A DNA stretch of 64,000 nucleotides, taken from Aliivibrio wodanis (GTDB lineage Bacteria; Pseudomonadota; Gammaproteobacteria; Enterobacterales; Vibrionaceae). Under the pieces are notes generated by a model, which saw only the letters and a program-made list of their open reading frames with translations, was not told the DNA's origin and ran no database searches. The stretch lies in assembly GCA_000953695.1 (NCBI GenBank), contig LN554846.1:1240001-1304000 (forward strand), read 5' to 3'. Positions 44,381 through 53,516 of this stretch are shown one piece after another; position 1 is the first letter of the stretch; each line of letters starts with the position of its first letter. A program made the position numbers and the translations under genes.

Positions 44381-46333
44381 TTAGCTTGGCGAATTCAATC
44401 TTGTCTTAATCGCTAACTTAACATCTTCGTTCGCTTGTAAAGCTTCGTCTTCACCCTTTTGACGCATTAGATCATCAAAAGAAACACGCGCTTCTTGAGC
44501 AAGCTCAGACGCTGCTAGTTTCGCATCTTTAGCATTCATTGAGTCATCCGTTAATTGGCGTAATTTCTCAATGATTTCATCAGGCGCATCGCCTAAATCA
44601 ACGCTTGATTCTCCACGTGCTAATGCTTCTTTACGTAATTGTTTTTTCAGCATCCAAATCGCGTCATTAGCTTCACGTTCAAGATCGGCTGCTTCAATTG
44701 CGTTATCACGTAGCTGCTCAAAGCGAGCTAATGCTTGGCCTTCTTTGCTCCAAGGATCTACATCTGGTAAGTCAGAAATGTTGATCACAGGATCTACGTA
44801 ATCATCTTGGTGTGATAAATCCAGCATTGCCGCTTTAACACCAGAGATCATTAGCATAACTGCGATAACTAATAGCGGTAAACCACCAACAATTGCCGCT
44901 GTTTGTAATGTTGCCAAGCCGCCCATAAACATCAACGCCGATGGCATAAATGATAAAGTGAAAGCCCAGAACAGACGGTTCCAACGCATTGGATCTTCAG
45001 TCACGTTTGTTTGTACTACTGATGCTAAAATATAAGAGATAGAGTCAAACGTTGTAGCGGTGAAAATCACACATAACAAGGTAAATACAGCAATAACAAA
45101 GGTACTAAATGGCAGTGTTTCTAAAATGGCGAAGATGGCACGAGTTGCCCCTTCAGTATTAAGAACGCTTACCACATCTAACTCACCCGATAACTGCAAT
45201 GATAAACCGTAGTTACCAAGAATGATGAAGTACATTGAACAGCCTAGAGAGCCGAAGAACACAGCTCCAGATACCATTTGCTTAATTGTTCTTCCGCGTG
45301 AAATACGAGCTACAAATAGACCCATACTTGGTGCAAATACTAGCCACCACGCCCAGTAGAAAATAGTCCAATCTTGTGGGAAGTGAGTATCTTCAAAAGG
45401 ACCCATACCGCCAAAAGGTTCAGCCCAAGTTGCCATTACAAAGAAGTTAGACAGCATTCGACCGATTGAATCTAGACCCGTTTCCAACATAAAGATTGTT
45501 GGACCACAAACCAATACAAACAGCAATAAACCTAACGCACCCCAGAAGTTAATGTTACTTAAAATCTTAATGCCTTTGTCCATGCCCATGTACGATGAGT
45601 AAGCAAAGATAGCGGTACACACCATAAGTACAGCAATTTGGCTGCCTGTTGATGCAGGAATACCAAATAAGTAGCTAATGCCTTCGTTAATCAGTGGTGC
45701 TGCTAACCCTAAGGTCGTTGCCGCGCCGCCTAATAAACCAAAGATAAACAGTACATCAATGACTTTACCTAACTTACCAAAACTGTTTGCTTCACCAATA
45801 ACAGGCATAAGTGCAGCAGAAACTTTTAGTACAGGTTGTTTACGCACATAGAAGAAGTAAGCGATTGGAATTGCAGGGATCATATAGATACACCAAGCAA
45901 TTGGACCCCAGTGGAACAGGCCATAAGTCGCAGCCCAACGGATTGCTTCTTCACTGCCAGCTTCTAGTTGAAACGGTGGGTTTTGATAGTAGTATGCCCA
46001 TTCAATAGTACCCCAGTACAAAATACTTGCACCGATACCACCACAAAATAGCATTGCCGCCCAAGACGCTAATGCAAATTCAGGTTTTTCATCTGGATCG
46101 CCCAGTTTGATTTGGCCAATGTCAGAGAAAACGATGTAGATCATGAAGAAAAATGCCGCCAGTCCTAGACCTAAATAAGCAAAGCCTAGTTTGTCGGTCA
46201 TAAATGTTTTAGCAACGGCAATCCACGCAGCTCCTTCTTCTGGAAATACCAGTAAAGGGATTACAACAGCACAAAGTAATAATATTGCGCCGAAAAAAGT
46301 GGGTTTATCGATAAGCTCGAAGTGTTTTTTCAT
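44381..46333 (-). CDS. BCCT family transporter, CaiT/BetT-like, with long C-terminal tail
   Basis: The 650-residue protein has twelve hydrophobic segments and BCCT motifs (GGIGASILYWGTIEWAYYYQ, FYWAWWLVFAPSMG). The first is close to the antiporter CaiT rather than the GMGIG type of betaine symporters. A charged tail of about 130 residues follows the last helix, possibly an osmosensing or regulatory domain (inference). The frame opens at 46363, but ATG 46333 (MKKHFELIDKP) is preferred. The substrate is a trimethylammonium compound such as betaine, choline or carnitine. Confidence 0.85.
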   Translation of the reverse strand: MKKHFELIDKPTFFGAILLLCAVVIPLLVFPEEGAAWIAVAKTFMTDKLGFAYLGLGLAAFFFMIYIVFSDIGQIKLGDPDEKPEFALASWAAMLFCGGIGASILYWGTIEWAYYYQNPPFQLEAGSEEAIRWAATYGLFHWGPIAWCIYMIPAIPIAYFFYVRKQPVLKVSAALMPVIGEANSFGKLGKVIDVLFIFGLLGGAATTLGLAAPLINEGISYLFGIPASTGSQIAVLMVCTAIFAYSSYMGMDKGIKILSNINFWGALGLLLFVLVCGPTIFMLETGLDSIGRMLSNFFVMATWAEPFGGMGPFEDTHFPQDWTIFYWAWWLVFAPSMGLFVARISRGRTIKQMVSGAVFFGSLGCSMYFIILGNYGLSLQLSGELDVVSVLNTEGATRAIFAILETLPFSTFVIAVFTLLCVIFTATTFDSISYILASVVQTNVTEDPMRWNRLFWAFTLSFMPSALMFMGGLATLQTAAIVGGLPLLVIAVMLMISGVKAAMLDLSHQDDYVDPVINISDLPDVDPWSKEGQALARFEQLRDNAIEAADLEREANDAIWMLKKQLRKEALARGESSVDLGDAPDEIIEKLRQLTDDSMNAKDAKLAASELAQEARVSFDDLMRQKGEDEALQANEDVKLAIKTRLNSPS

Positions 46334-46782
46334 TTCTATTGTCCGTAATAAAAACAGAGTCAATTATTAAGTACGCGCACCAAAACTCCCCGTACTGAGG
46401 GGATCAGACGGGTTTAACTTAAAATTAATAGAGTATAAATAGTGTATGCGGACGGTTTTTTGTGAGTAATCTAGTGCTCGAAAATTATCCAAATCACGAT
46501 TGATGTGGATTCGAGATAAAATAGTGCTAATTCTTCAATCTGTCGACAAACTTAGATCTAAATTTTATAAAAACTGTGATCGAGATATCATAAAGATTTA
46601 ACCCAAAAATCTGTTGTTTAATAAACACCCTAAACTTACCAAAAGCCTTAATGAATCGACCACAGACTGGATCTTAATACCCTAGACGTCAATAACTAGC
46701 CTTAAACCATCAAACAGTTGTATTCCTATTTTTAATGAGCGTATTCTACAAATAGATAACTAATTATAAATAGGGATGTACC
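46334..46782. other. Divergent intergenic region
   Basis: The region of about 450 bp separates the BCCT and peptidase genes. A small hairpin TCCCC-GTACTGA-GGGGA (46387-46403) lies in the presumed 5' leader of the BCCT transporter. Otherwise no coding frame, repeat or clear regulator site is visible. Confidence 0.45.
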
Positions 46783-48819
46783 ATGATTTATCCTTTAACA
46801 AAGCAAGACTCAACACTTGACCATTATTTTTCTCATGCCATCGCTGACCCATATCGCTGGCTAGAAGACGATAGCAGTGCAGAAACAGAAGCGTGGGTGA
46901 CAGAGCAAAATAAAGTGACGTTTGATGCTCTTTCTCATATTGGTTTTCGCGATGATATTCGTGATTTAATTGCGACAGGACAAGATTACAAAAAGACCTC
47001 TCAGCCATTTAAGCGTGGCGATTACACTTATTTCTATCAAAATGACGGCTTACAAAATCAAAGTGTGTTGTATCGCTCAAAAGAAGGCGGAAAAATTGAC
47101 GTTTTTCTTGATCCAAATACCTTCAGTGAAGAGGGAACCACTTCGTTAGGTGCGGTTAGCTTTTCTAAAGATACGTCATTAGTGGCTTATTCAATTTCAG
47201 AAGCGGGCAGTGATTGGCGCAAAATCTTCGTATTAAACACAGAAACCAAAGAGCAGATCGAAGCACCTATTATTGATGCGAAATTTACCGACATCTCATG
47301 GTTAGGTTCAAAAGGCTTTTACTACTCAAGTTATGACAAGCCAACAGGCAGTGAACTATCAGCAAGAACCGAGCAGCATAAACTCTATTTTCATGAGATA
47401 GGTAAACCGCAAGCTAAAGATACCTTGGTATTTGGTGCTAAAGAAGAAGAGAAGCATCGTTATGTCAGTGGCTATACAACAGAAGACGATGCGTACTTGG
47501 TTATTACGGCAGCGACATCAACCTCTGGTAACAAACTTTATCTTGAGCGTTTAAGCTGTGAGAACTCAACAAGAATTACCGTGTTAGATCATACTGATTC
47601 AGATACCTACGTGATTGAAAATGATGATTCTCGTCTGCTAATGTTTACTAATTTGAATGCACCAAACGGTAAAATTGTCTCTTATAACGCAGTAACATGC
47701 GATTGGACCGATGTTATTCCAGAGCAATTACAGCCTCTTGAAATCAGCGTTGGCGGTGGAACCTTGTTCGCAAGCTATATGGTTGATGTGCTAAGCCAAG
47801 TGAAACAATATGACTTCTCAGGCAATTTACTAAGAGAGATCGAACTACCGGGAGAGGGACAAGTTACAGGCTTTTCTGGCAAGCGAGAGCAAACCGATCT
47901 GTTCTTTACCTTTACCAATTACGTAACGCCACCGACCATTTATCAATTTGATGCTAAGACGGGTCATATCGAGCTGTATTTACCTTCAGCCTCACCGTTT
48001 GAGAGTGAAAAGTTTGAGTCTACTCAAGTGTTCTACACCTCAAAAGATGGTAATCAAATTCCTATGATTATCTCGCATAAAAAAGGGATTGTCTTAGATG
48101 GTAAAAACCCAACGATTCTTTATGGTTACGGTGGCTTTAATGTCAGCCTAACTCCAAGCTTTAGTGGAGTAATGGCAAGTTGGTTAGAGCTAGGCGGTGT
48201 ATATGCGGTCCCAAATATTCGCGGAGGCGGTGAATATGGCAAAGAATGGCATAAAGCAGGAACACAGCAGAAAAAACAAAATGTATTTGATGATTTTATT
48301 TCAGCTGCGGAATATTTGATAGATTCAGGTTATACAAGCTCAGAATATCTTGCGATTCGTGGTGGTTCAAACGGTGGCTTATTGGTTGGCGCTTGTATGA
48401 CACAACGACCTGAATTATTTAAAGTCGCTCTGCCTGCCGTCGGTGTGTTGGATATGCTCCGTTATCATACTTTTACCTCTGGTGAGGGCTGGGCGTACGA
48501 CTTTGGCACATCAGAACAAAGTGAAGAGATGTTTGAGTATTTACTAAATTACTCGCCAGTGCATAACGTGAAAGAGGGCGTTGAATACCCTGCAACATTA
48601 GTGACCACCGCCGATCATGATGATCGCGTTGTCCCTGCACATTCTTATAAGTTCATTGCCGAGCTACAAGCCAAGCAATCCGGTGATAATCCTGTGTTAA
48701 TTCGTATTGATATAAACGCAGGTCATGGTGCAGGTATGCCAATTTCAAAATCAATGGATTTAATGGCAGATGTGTATGCCTTTACGCTAAGTAATATGAA
48801 GGTGGATCCGTTTAAGTAA
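46783..48819 (+). CDS. Prolyl oligopeptidase family serine peptidase (S9A)
   Basis: The 678-residue cytoplasmic enzyme has no signal peptide. It has an N-terminal beta-propeller (about 70-400) that limits access to peptides, and an alpha/beta hydrolase domain. The catalytic Ser lies in GGSNGGLLVG, the Asp in ADHDDRVVP and the His in NAGHGAGMP, with the YGYGGF and GEYGKEWH motifs of the family. It cleaves short proline-containing peptides. A peptide/H+ symporter is convergent next to it, which would supply substrates. Confidence 0.93.
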   Translation: MIYPLTKQDSTLDHYFSHAIADPYRWLEDDSSAETEAWVTEQNKVTFDALSHIGFRDDIRDLIATGQDYKKTSQPFKRGDYTYFYQNDGLQNQSVLYRSKEGGKIDVFLDPNTFSEEGTTSLGAVSFSKDTSLVAYSISEAGSDWRKIFVLNTETKEQIEAPIIDAKFTDISWLGSKGFYYSSYDKPTGSELSARTEQHKLYFHEIGKPQAKDTLVFGAKEEEKHRYVSGYTTEDDAYLVITAATSTSGNKLYLERLSCENSTRITVLDHTDSDTYVIENDDSRLLMFTNLNAPNGKIVSYNAVTCDWTDVIPEQLQPLEISVGGGTLFASYMVDVLSQVKQYDFSGNLLREIELPGEGQVTGFSGKREQTDLFFTFTNYVTPPTIYQFDAKTGHIELYLPSASPFESEKFESTQVFYTSKDGNQIPMIISHKKGIVLDGKNPTILYGYGGFNVSLTPSFSGVMASWLELGGVYAVPNIRGGGEYGKEWHKAGTQQKKQNVFDDFISAAEYLIDSGYTSSEYLAIRGGSNGGLLVGACMTQRPELFKVALPAVGVLDMLRYHTFTSGEGWAYDFGTSEQSEEMFEYLLNYSPVHNVKEGVEYPATLVTTADHDDRVVPAHSYKFIAELQAKQSGDNPVLIRIDINAGHGAGMPISKSMDLMADVYAFTLSNMKVDPFK

Positions 48820-48868
48820 TTTGAATATTTATTAGTAATAATCAAATTACAGTAAATAGGAATCAGTA

Positions 48869-48911
48869 ATAAAAAGCAGAATGAGCATCACGCTTCATTC
48901 TGCTTTTTTCT
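48869..48911. terminator. Bidirectional intrinsic terminator
   Basis: AAAAAGCAGAATGA / TTCATTCTGCTTTTTT, paired stem with T/A runs on both sides, separates the peptidase and the convergent peptide transporter. Confidence 0.88.
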
Positions 48912-48935
48912 ATTAAGTCATTGAGCGAATACTAA

Positions 48936-50423
48936 TTAGTGCTGCTCAACTAATTCAATTTCTTTTGGCTGTGAACTTGTCATCATACGATTAAGTTTTG
49001 GTGCTGTAATCGCCATTACGATAGCAACCGCCAGAGTCACAAAACCGATATTTTGGAACAGCTCAGTATAGACAGGTAGGGTATCTAGAGGATCAGTAAG
49101 ATGCTCAGGAGTCGCACTGAATGTGGCTATGTAACCACCAATGATGAACGAAGCCGCTTGAGTTAAGAACCATGCACCCATAGTGAAACCCATTAAACGT
49201 TGTGGAACTAAGCTTGCTACCATTGCAAGGCCAAGACCACTGATCATCAACTCACCTAAGCTTTGGAATAAGTAAACCAGAACCATCCACCAAACCGAAA
49301 CCATACCGGCTTGGTCAGCAAACCAATTACCAGCGGCAGCAACAGATAAGAAACCAAAGGCACACATAAACATACCAACAGTAAATTTACCTGGCATAGA
49401 TAAGTCTTTATTTTGGTTACCGTAGTAAGTGTATAAGTAAGCTAAGATAGGGCTACAGAATACCACCCAGAATGGATTTAACGCTTGTAAACTAACAGGG
49501 TTAATATCAATGCCAAACAGCTCAGTGTGGACGTTATTAATCGCAAAGAAGTTTAGTGACGTTGGCATTTGTGCATATAGTACGTAGAAAATAATCGCTT
49601 GTAGCATAAGAATGAAAGCCACAATCATTTTGTTACGTTGCTCGCCAGTCTCTTTAAAGGTTTCTTTTAAGAAGAAGCCAACCACACCAACACCAATCAC
49701 ACCTAATGCCAAGTTTGCCATCATAATATTTTGCAGTAACCATGCACACACTAGAGTCGATGCAACAGTACCGATCAAAACAATTAAGGCTTTGGTTTTA
49801 TTGAGTGGCAGGGTATCAGGTTCAGAGCCAATGCCTTGCACTGTGCTACGTAATGCAAAGTAGCTAAATAGACTGGCAACAAGACCTAGACCACAGATCA
49901 GAAATGCATATTCATAGCCATAATTATTAGCGATGACAGGGCTTAGAGAAAGCGAAACTAAAGAGCCAATGTTGATTGACATATAATAAAGGGTAAATGC
50001 GCCATCTAAGCGAGAATCGCCTTTTTCATAACACTTAGCTAATAGGCTTGATGGGTTTGCTTTAAATAAACCATTACCAACAGCGATAGCACCAAGAGCT
50101 AAATAGATAAAGTTAGGGTTCAGAATGGAGAAGCCCATTAAGAAATAACCTAATGCAAGAACGATAGCACCAAAAACCATGGTGCGCTTAGTCCCTAGAA
50201 CATAATCTCCGACGTAGCCACCGACAGAGACAAGGCCATAAACTAAAGCAGCAAATGCACCAAAGGTAACGAAAGAGTCTTGCATGCTAAAGCCAAGCTT
50301 ATCTACAAAGTAGACGGCAAGGATCCCTTGAAGTCCGTAGTAACCAAATCGCTCCCATAATTCAATGAAAAATATCATCTTAAATGGTTTTGGTTGGTTT
50401 AATATACTTGTTTTGTTGTCCAT
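48936..50423 (-). CDS. POT family proton-dependent oligopeptide transporter
   Basis: The 495-residue inner-membrane protein has about 14 hydrophobic segments. It carries the POT signature near the start ([19 protein letters not shown], with the ExxER-like cluster), then [10 protein letters not shown] and [12 protein letters not shown]. It imports di- and tripeptides with H+. The organism appears to combine it with the neighbouring prolyl oligopeptidase. A CRP-like site TGTGA-N6-TCGCA (50521-50536) lies about 100 bases upstream of the start. Confidence 0.9.
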   Translation of the reverse strand: MDNKTSILNQPKPFKMIFFIELWERFGYYGLQGILAVYFVDKLGFSMQDSFVTFGAFAALVYGLVSVGGYVGDYVLGTKRTMVFGAIVLALGYFLMGFSILNPNFIYLALGAIAVGNGLFKANPSSLLAKCYEKGDSRLDGAFTLYYMSINIGSLVSLSLSPVIANNYGYEYAFLICGLGLVASLFSYFALRSTVQGIGSEPDTLPLNKTKALIVLIGTVASTLVCAWLLQNIMMANLALGVIGVGVVGFFLKETFKETGEQRNKMIVAFILMLQAIIFYVLYAQMPTSLNFFAINNVHTELFGIDINPVSLQALNPFWVVFCSPILAYLYTYYGNQNKDLSMPGKFTVGMFMCAFGFLSVAAAGNWFADQAGMVSVWWMVLVYLFQSLGELMISGLGLAMVASLVPQRLMGFTMGAWFLTQAASFIIGGYIATFSATPEHLTDPLDTLPVYTELFQNIGFVTLAVAIVMAITAPKLNRMMTSSQPKEIELVEQH

Positions 50424-50846
50424 ATTAGTTGTTTCACCTAGCTATTTGTTATTGTGCGTCTATTAAAAACTAATATTACAAATCAAAACGTGATATTTGT
50501 TTGTTTTGTAATTTACTCTCTGTGATTTATGTCGCATTAGATTAAATGCTCTAATAATTAACCATTAGTAATATTTGAGTTAATAGTTCAATTAAGTATC
50601 TTTAAGGTTACCTAAGTTACTAAAAAGTTAAGCTTTAATTTTACAATGTGATTCCATTGTGTTTTTGTGTAATAACAAGCATTAGGTTTGCTAATCTATG
50701 TGGGTTATTTTTTTAACGCGCATAAAGAGTGAGTACTGCTAGTTTTTTAAAGAGCATGGTTACCCTTTGTTCCTGTATATGATAAAATCAAGCGTAACAA
50801 GTATCAGTAATAGAGCTGACAGTAATGGATTGATAAGGGTAGGCGT
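50424..50846. other. Intergenic region, AT-rich
   Basis: The 423-bp region upstream of the peptide transporter and the small membrane-protein gene holds the CRP-like site at 50521. No other coding frame, repeat or RNA structure was noticed. Confidence 0.45.
50521..50536 (-). promoter_or_regulatory. Possible CRP site upstream of the peptide transporter
   Basis: TGTGATTTATGTCGCA matches TGTGA-N6-TCACA at 9 of 10 positions. It sits about 100 bases before the transporter start codon. Only one such site is seen, so confidence is moderate. Confidence 0.4.
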
Positions 50847-51218
50847 ATGTGGAAGATTATATTATTGGGTCAATGCATAATTGTCGCTTTGTGCTGTGTA
50901 GTGATAGGTTATAAAGAGGGTATTGGCGGTCTATTTCAATCACTGTATGTGCTAGTTGGAAGCTCCGTTTCGATATTAGCTTCGTATGGGTATGTTTATC
51001 AAAAGGCAATCTTTAAAAGTGAAGCGTGGAAAGTGCTCTCTATTTTGCAAATATTATTTGCTATTCCAATACTTTATATGGTTAATGTTTGGTCATGGGC
51101 ATTTACTGAGATGGATTCGCTAAATAGTTGGGTTTTTATTTTGGCTTTTGATGTGATATTTATATCATTCATAGCCTCAACGTTTGTGTATGGTTTTCGT
51201 TCTAAACACTTGTGGTAA
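50847..51218 (+). CDS. Small integral membrane protein of unknown function
   Basis: The 123-residue protein has four hydrophobic segments (about 3-21, 30-50, 63-84 and 91-115) and no recognised motif. The ribosome site AGGGTAGG and ATG are good. Its TAA is the first base triplet of TAATACCAATTC, a 12-mer also found at the start of the palindromic repeat at 7387. It could be co-regulated with the following BCCT gene, but a terminator-like hairpin separates them. Confidence 0.6.
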   Translation: MWKIILLGQCIIVALCCVVIGYKEGIGGLFQSLYVLVGSSVSILASYGYVYQKAIFKSEAWKVLSILQILFAIPILYMVNVWSWAFTEMDSLNSWVFILAFDVIFISFIASTFVYGFRSKHLW

Positions 51219-51247
51219 TACCAATTCACCAATAACTACCCATTTTG

Positions 51248-51256
51248 TGTTATAAT
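51248..51256 (+). promoter_or_regulatory. Extended -10 promoter for the BCCT transporter leader
   Basis: TGTTATAAT is an extended -10 box (TGnTATAAT). No good -35 is seen. It would start a leader RNA of about 160 bases before the coding region at 51422. Confidence 0.5.
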
Positions 51257-51287
51257 TCGCCGCTTGGGATTGAGAAAAAGAGCAATT

Positions 51288-51310
51288 AATCACCTATAGT
51301 GGTGATTTTT
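51288..51310 (+). terminator. Terminator-like hairpin (attenuator candidate)
   Basis: AATCACC / GGTGATT with a 6-base loop and a T5 tail. It can end the upstream gene's transcript or, with the promoter at 51248, act as an attenuator ahead of the structured leader. Confidence 0.6.
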
Positions 51311-51327
51311 ATCATGTTTATTTATAT

Positions 51328-51406
51328 GGTACCGCTACTCAATCAAGTAGTAATTGGATAAGGAGTTGTCCTTATATTCGCCTAGCCGTTCGCTTAGTCG
51401 GGTATC
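51328..51406 (+). ncRNA. Structured leader RNA (candidate riboswitch) upstream of a BCCT transporter
   Basis: The bases fold into a four-way junction. P1 pairs GGTACC (51328-51333) with GGTATC (51401-51406). P2 pairs CTACT (51335-51339) with AGTAG (51346-51350). P3 pairs ATAAGG (51358-51363) with CCTTAT (51370-51375). P4 pairs CTA-GC (51382-51386) with GC-TAG (51392-51397, one bulge). P1 closes only 15 bases before the ATG, and no separate ribosome site is seen. A cis-regulatory RNA for osmolyte uptake is plausible; no Rfam family was recognised. A 15-codon frame (51314-51361) overlaps it. Confidence 0.5.
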
Positions 51407-51421
51407 TGAACATTATCGTTT

Positions 51422-53026
51422 ATGGGTTTTAAATCAGAAAAGTACAGTATTGAATCGACGGATTATGAAGTCGGTCAAGATAACATTAGTAAATGGGGCA
51501 TGGATGTCCATAACACAGTTTTTATAGCCTCAGTCGGCTTATCTCTTCTCTTCATTATCACTCTTCTCGCATTACCACCAGCAGACGCAAAAGCCGCCAT
51601 TGATTCTCTTAAAGGCTCTGTATTATCAAATTTTGACTTCCTCTTTATGTGGGGAGCTAACATATTATTAATTTTAGCCATTATTATCGCGTTTTCACCT
51701 TTGGGTAAAATTCGTTTAGGTGGTGAAGGTGCAAAACCTGATTATTCCAAAGCCTCTTGGATCTCGATGCTATTTGCCGCCGGTATGGGTATTGGGCTTA
51801 TTTTCTGGGGTGTTGCAGAGCCAACTGCGTTCTTTACCAATTGGTTTGGAACTCCACTTAATGTAGAACCTTTTACAGAAGCAGGTCGTGAGCTAGCATT
51901 AGGCGCAACTGTCTTCCACTGGGGCTTACATGCATGGGCAATCTATGGCATGACAGCACTTTGCCTTGCTTATTTTGTTTATAACAAAGGGTTGCCATTA
52001 TCAATGCGCTCGGTGTTTTATCCACTATTAGGTGATCGCGTTTGGGGTAAAACAGGTGATGTGATTGATATCTTAACCGTATTAGTTACCTTGTTTGGTC
52101 TGGCAACATCTCTTGGGTTAGGCGGTACGCAAGCGGCGAGTGGTATTAGTCATGTTTTCGGAATGGACAATAGCATCTATCTTCAACAGGCTATTATCGT
52201 ATTGATCATGGGCTTAGCTATTATCTCTGTTCTACGCGGTATGGATGGGGGTGTTAAGTTTCTTAGTAACCTGAATATGGTTATTGCCTTCATCTTCCTT
52301 GGTCTGATTGCTGTGTTGAACTTCACAACCGTATTAGATTCTCTAGTGACCGCATTGACGGGCTATGTGAAAAACATTATTCCATTAAGCCAAACCTCTG
52401 GCCGTGAGGATACCTCTTGGTTGCATGGTTGGACAGTGTTCTATTGGGCATGGTGGGTTGCGTATGCACCTTTCTTTGGTATGTTCGTAGCGCGTATATC
52501 TAGAGGCCGTACGGTTCGTGAATTCCTTCTTTGTGTCATGCTTATTCCGACAATGGTAACAACGGCTTGGATGTCAATCTTCGGTGGTGTGGCTATTCAA
52601 CAAGTAATGGATAAAGTTGGATTATTAGGTGCTCAACAAGGTATTAGCGATGTATCTCTAAGCTTGTTTCACATGCTAGATGCTTATCCGTTTGGGGATA
52701 TTTTATCTTTTATTGCGGTAGCATTGATCATCGTTTTCTTTGTGACAACGTTGGATTCAGGCTCTATCGTTATTGATGGCATGACTGCGGGTGGTAAATT
52801 AGAAGTACCAGTTAAACAGAAAGTAGTGTGGGCTGTTATCTCTGGTGCTATCGCCATGATTATGTTGTGGATTGGTGGCACTCAGTCTATTCAATCGCTG
52901 CAATCAATCACCATTATTGCCGCAATGCCGTTTACGATTATTCTCTTGTTAGGCAGTGTAAGTCTACTTAAAGGGCTATTGACGGAAGTTGAAAAGCCAA
53001 AGGCTGCCACTAAGCGAGTTAACTAA
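51422..53026 (+). CDS. BCCT family betaine/choline-type transporter (BetP-like symporter)
   Basis: The 534-residue protein has twelve transmembrane segments and the motif AAGMGIGLIFWGVAEPTAFF, including the glycine stretch (MGIG) typical of Na+-coupled betaine transporters. FYWAWWVAYAPFFGMFVARI and the SRGRTVREF loop follow. It imports compatible solutes such as glycine betaine or DMSP for osmoprotection. It is the second BCCT protein in the window and lacks the long tail of the first. The start has no obvious Shine-Dalgarno; the leader RNA ends just upstream. Confidence 0.88.
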   Translation: MGFKSEKYSIESTDYEVGQDNISKWGMDVHNTVFIASVGLSLLFIITLLALPPADAKAAIDSLKGSVLSNFDFLFMWGANILLILAIIIAFSPLGKIRLGGEGAKPDYSKASWISMLFAAGMGIGLIFWGVAEPTAFFTNWFGTPLNVEPFTEAGRELALGATVFHWGLHAWAIYGMTALCLAYFVYNKGLPLSMRSVFYPLLGDRVWGKTGDVIDILTVLVTLFGLATSLGLGGTQAASGISHVFGMDNSIYLQQAIIVLIMGLAIISVLRGMDGGVKFLSNLNMVIAFIFLGLIAVLNFTTVLDSLVTALTGYVKNIIPLSQTSGREDTSWLHGWTVFYWAWWVAYAPFFGMFVARISRGRTVREFLLCVMLIPTMVTTAWMSIFGGVAIQQVMDKVGLLGAQQGISDVSLSLFHMLDAYPFGDILSFIAVALIIVFFVTTLDSGSIVIDGMTAGGKLEVPVKQKVVWAVISGAIAMIMLWIGGTQSIQSLQSITIIAAMPFTIILLLGSVSLLKGLLTEVEKPKAATKRVN

Positions 53027-53080
53027 TTAGGTTAGTTTGTAGCTAGATTAAGAGCTAAAGTAAAAGTTAGATCTATAATA

Positions 53081-53115
53081 AAACTCTCTGGTACTTTGTG
53101 CTAGGGAGTTTTTTG
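53081..53115 (+). terminator. Intrinsic terminator after the BCCT transporter
   Basis: ACTCTCTGG / CTAGGGAGT stem with wobble pairs and a T6 tail. Confidence 0.75.
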
Positions 53116-53193
53116 TTTAAGTTGAACTAGGAGATAATTTTCCTGAATGAATCATAGTTGTAATGGAAACGTGACGAAGTTACTTTATTTTCA

Positions 53194-53469
53194 TTATACG
53201 TATTTATTCCATGCTTGAATAATTTCAGGGTTGTCTAGCTTGTTTCTGCCCCAAGACGAGTTAACTTTATTATTTTTTAATTCTGCTTTGAATGATTTTA
53301 AGACGGTCGGTATGATTGCAAGTGTATTGTTAAATTCTTGAGAACAGGCGTTTAGCTAACTCATTCCTTCCCTAAAGGGTATTCTAATCACTGTCATAGC
53401 GTTACTCGTACCAATAACTATTTTCGACAAACCTTTATCACAAAAATCTAAAATTTGCTTTATTGTCAT
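53194..53469 (-). pseudogene. Broken hypothetical gene with an in-frame TAG
   Basis: From ATG 53469 the minus strand reads MTIKQILDFCDKGLSKIVIG, then TSNAMTVIRIPFREGMS, a TAG at codon 38 (53356-53358), then LNACSQEFNNTLAIIPTVLK and later SSWGRNKLDNPEIIQAWNKY, ending TAA at 53194. Both halves are in one frame and have protein-like composition, so this is a gene with one nonsense mutation. No family was recognised. It lies just before the large STAND NTPase gene on the other strand and may belong to the same island. Confidence 0.5.
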
Positions 53470-53516
53470 ATGGTTATTACTATACTTTCTAGTTGTTCAT
53501 AAGGTGGATATCAGTC

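Noticed and set aside
51328-51406. The structured leader as a tRNA gene
   Set aside because: It has a four-way junction but lacks D-loop and T-loop consensus (no GGTTCRA), the closing stem has a wobble and the length is wrong for tRNA arms.
53027-53516. Possible toxin-antitoxin pair next to the STAND gene
   Set aside because: Only one broken frame is visible and no second small gene or toxin motif was found.
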